Source of the DNA: an uncultured Bacteroidales bacterium
GTDB taxonomy: Bacteria; Bacteroidota; Bacteroidia; Bacteroidales; WCHB1-69
Length of the DNA: 6,960 bases
Direction of reading: 5' to 3'
Assembly: GCA_900321845.1 (NCBI GenBank)
Contig: ONXT01000186.1
Span: forward strand, 1 to 6,960
A program made the translations under genes and the position numbers. Shown in pieces: positions 6,394-6,960 of this stretch. Below the pieces are notes generated by a model that was given only the letters and a program-made list of their open reading frames with translations, was not told the origin of the DNA and did not search any database. Within the stretch, counting starts at the first letter, position 1. Every line of letters begins with the position of its first letter.

Positions 6394-6960
6394 CTATTCT
6401 TCGTTTACATCGCGAATTACCGGATTCCCATCCACCGAAACCATTCTATCATCATGATAGACAATGGTTTTCGCAACAGTGCTGTCAGCATTGTAGTATA
6501 TTTCTTCCCCCTCTTTCTGGCCATTGACATAGTTGGTGATTTTGTACAGGTTGCCGTTGCTGTCGTAGGAGATTTGCTTGCCGGTGCCTTTGCTGAAAGT
6601 GCCTTCTCCGACGAGGAACTCGCGTTCGTCAAAGTACTGCCATTTCCCATCCCACAAGCCATCCTTATATGAGCCAGTGCACTTCAGCAGATTCTTGCTA
6701 TGCCATGCCTTGTATGGACCGTTTTCCTTGCCATTCACGAAGGCTGTTTCGGAAATCTGGCCGTTTTCGCGGCTGAAAGTCCTTTGAACGCCGTTCAACA
6801 AATCGTTGCTGAAAGTCGCATCCGATTGCAGGCTTCCGTCAAAAAAGAAGGTGCGCATCTTGCCGTTTTTCTTTCCTGCTTTCATCTCCACCTCCATCAC
6901 CTTCACTCCATCTTCGTTAAAATACTGGCATAGACCATCTTCCAAATCATTCTTATAATG
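6394..6960 (-). CDS. MORN-type repeat protein (YwqK-like, COG2849), 5' end outside window
   Basis: This is the C-terminal part of a protein built almost entirely of MORN_2-like repeats of about 23 residues. The frame is open to the right edge (H-Y-K-N-D upstream of the TTG at 6945), so the true start lies beyond the window. I count seven repeats, each with a G-x-x-x-x-(Y/F) core, an N-G or D-G turn, and a closing x-x-x-N-G; clear examples are L-L-N-G-V-Q-R-T-F-S-R-E-N-G-Q-I-S and Q-K-E-G-E-E-I-Y-Y-N. A short non-repeat tail (V-D-G-N-P-V-I-R-D-V-N-E-E) ends the protein. Relatives are often labelled YwqK family antitoxin, but no toxin is adjacent. In Bacteroidota such repeat proteins are commonly exported, but the N-terminus that would show a signal peptide is missing. 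It is five bases upstream of the OstA-like gene and probably cotranscribed. Molecular role unknown. Confidence 0.85.
   Translation of the reverse strand, partial: HYKNDLEDGLCQYFNEDGVKVMEVEMKAGKKNGKMRTFFFDGSLQSDATFSNDLLNGVQRTFSRENGQISETAFVNGKENGPYKAWHSKNLLKCTGSYKDGLWDGKWQYFDEREFLVGEGTFSKGTGKQISYDSNGNLYKITNYVNGQKEGEEIYYNADSTVAKTIVYHDDRMVSVDGNPVIRDVNEE

Noticed and set aside
6943..6945. TTG at 6945-6943 as the start of the MORN-repeat gene
   Set aside because: It falls in the middle of a repeat unit and the frame continues to the window edge.
6394..6960. A toxin-antitoxin module, suggested by the YwqK family antitoxin label
   Set aside because: No small toxin-like gene is adjacent, and the downstream gene is an OstA-like envelope protein in an operon-like arrangement.

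Overview
The window looks like the chromosome of a member of the Bacteroidota, most likely Bacteroidales. The main evidence is a long OstA-like LPS-export protein of the form typical of that phylum (524 residues, much longer than proteobacterial LptA). Supporting signs are a chorismate synthase opening of the Bacteroidales kind (N-T-F-G-x-I-F-R-L-T), mid-range GC, and several start codons without a Shine-Dalgarno sequence. It is almost entirely protein coding. There is no RNA gene, CRISPR array, insertion sequence or phage gene, and no gene-free stretch over 100 bases.

Layout: the left 3 kb is read rightwards. It holds the 3' part of one ABC-2 family permease, a complete second permease that starts one base after it, a 74-base gap, and an OprB-like outer-membrane porin. 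The right 4 kb is read leftwards as one tight unit. In transcription order it contains the 3' part of a MORN-type (YwqK-like) repeat protein, the OstA/LptA-like protein, chorismate synthase (aroC), and a GT-A-type sugar-transferase-like protein. Gaps in this unit are 5, -1 and 11 bases, so it reads as an operon whose promoter lies beyond the right edge. The two units converge, and their last genes overlap by 11 bases tail to tail.

How the genes may work together: the two permeases would form the membrane channel of a YbhFSR/YhhJ-like ABC exporter, with the ATPase and periplasmic adaptor presumably upstream of the window. The porin may or may not belong to it. The leftward unit mixes envelope biogenesis (OstA-like protein, possible glycosyltransferase) with the last step of the shikimate pathway.

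No undescribed system is evident. The most notable signals are a short chorismate synthase with several changed signature residues, a sugar-transferase-like protein with altered family motifs, and two strong Shine-Dalgarno sequences that are also codons of the preceding gene's C-terminal tail.
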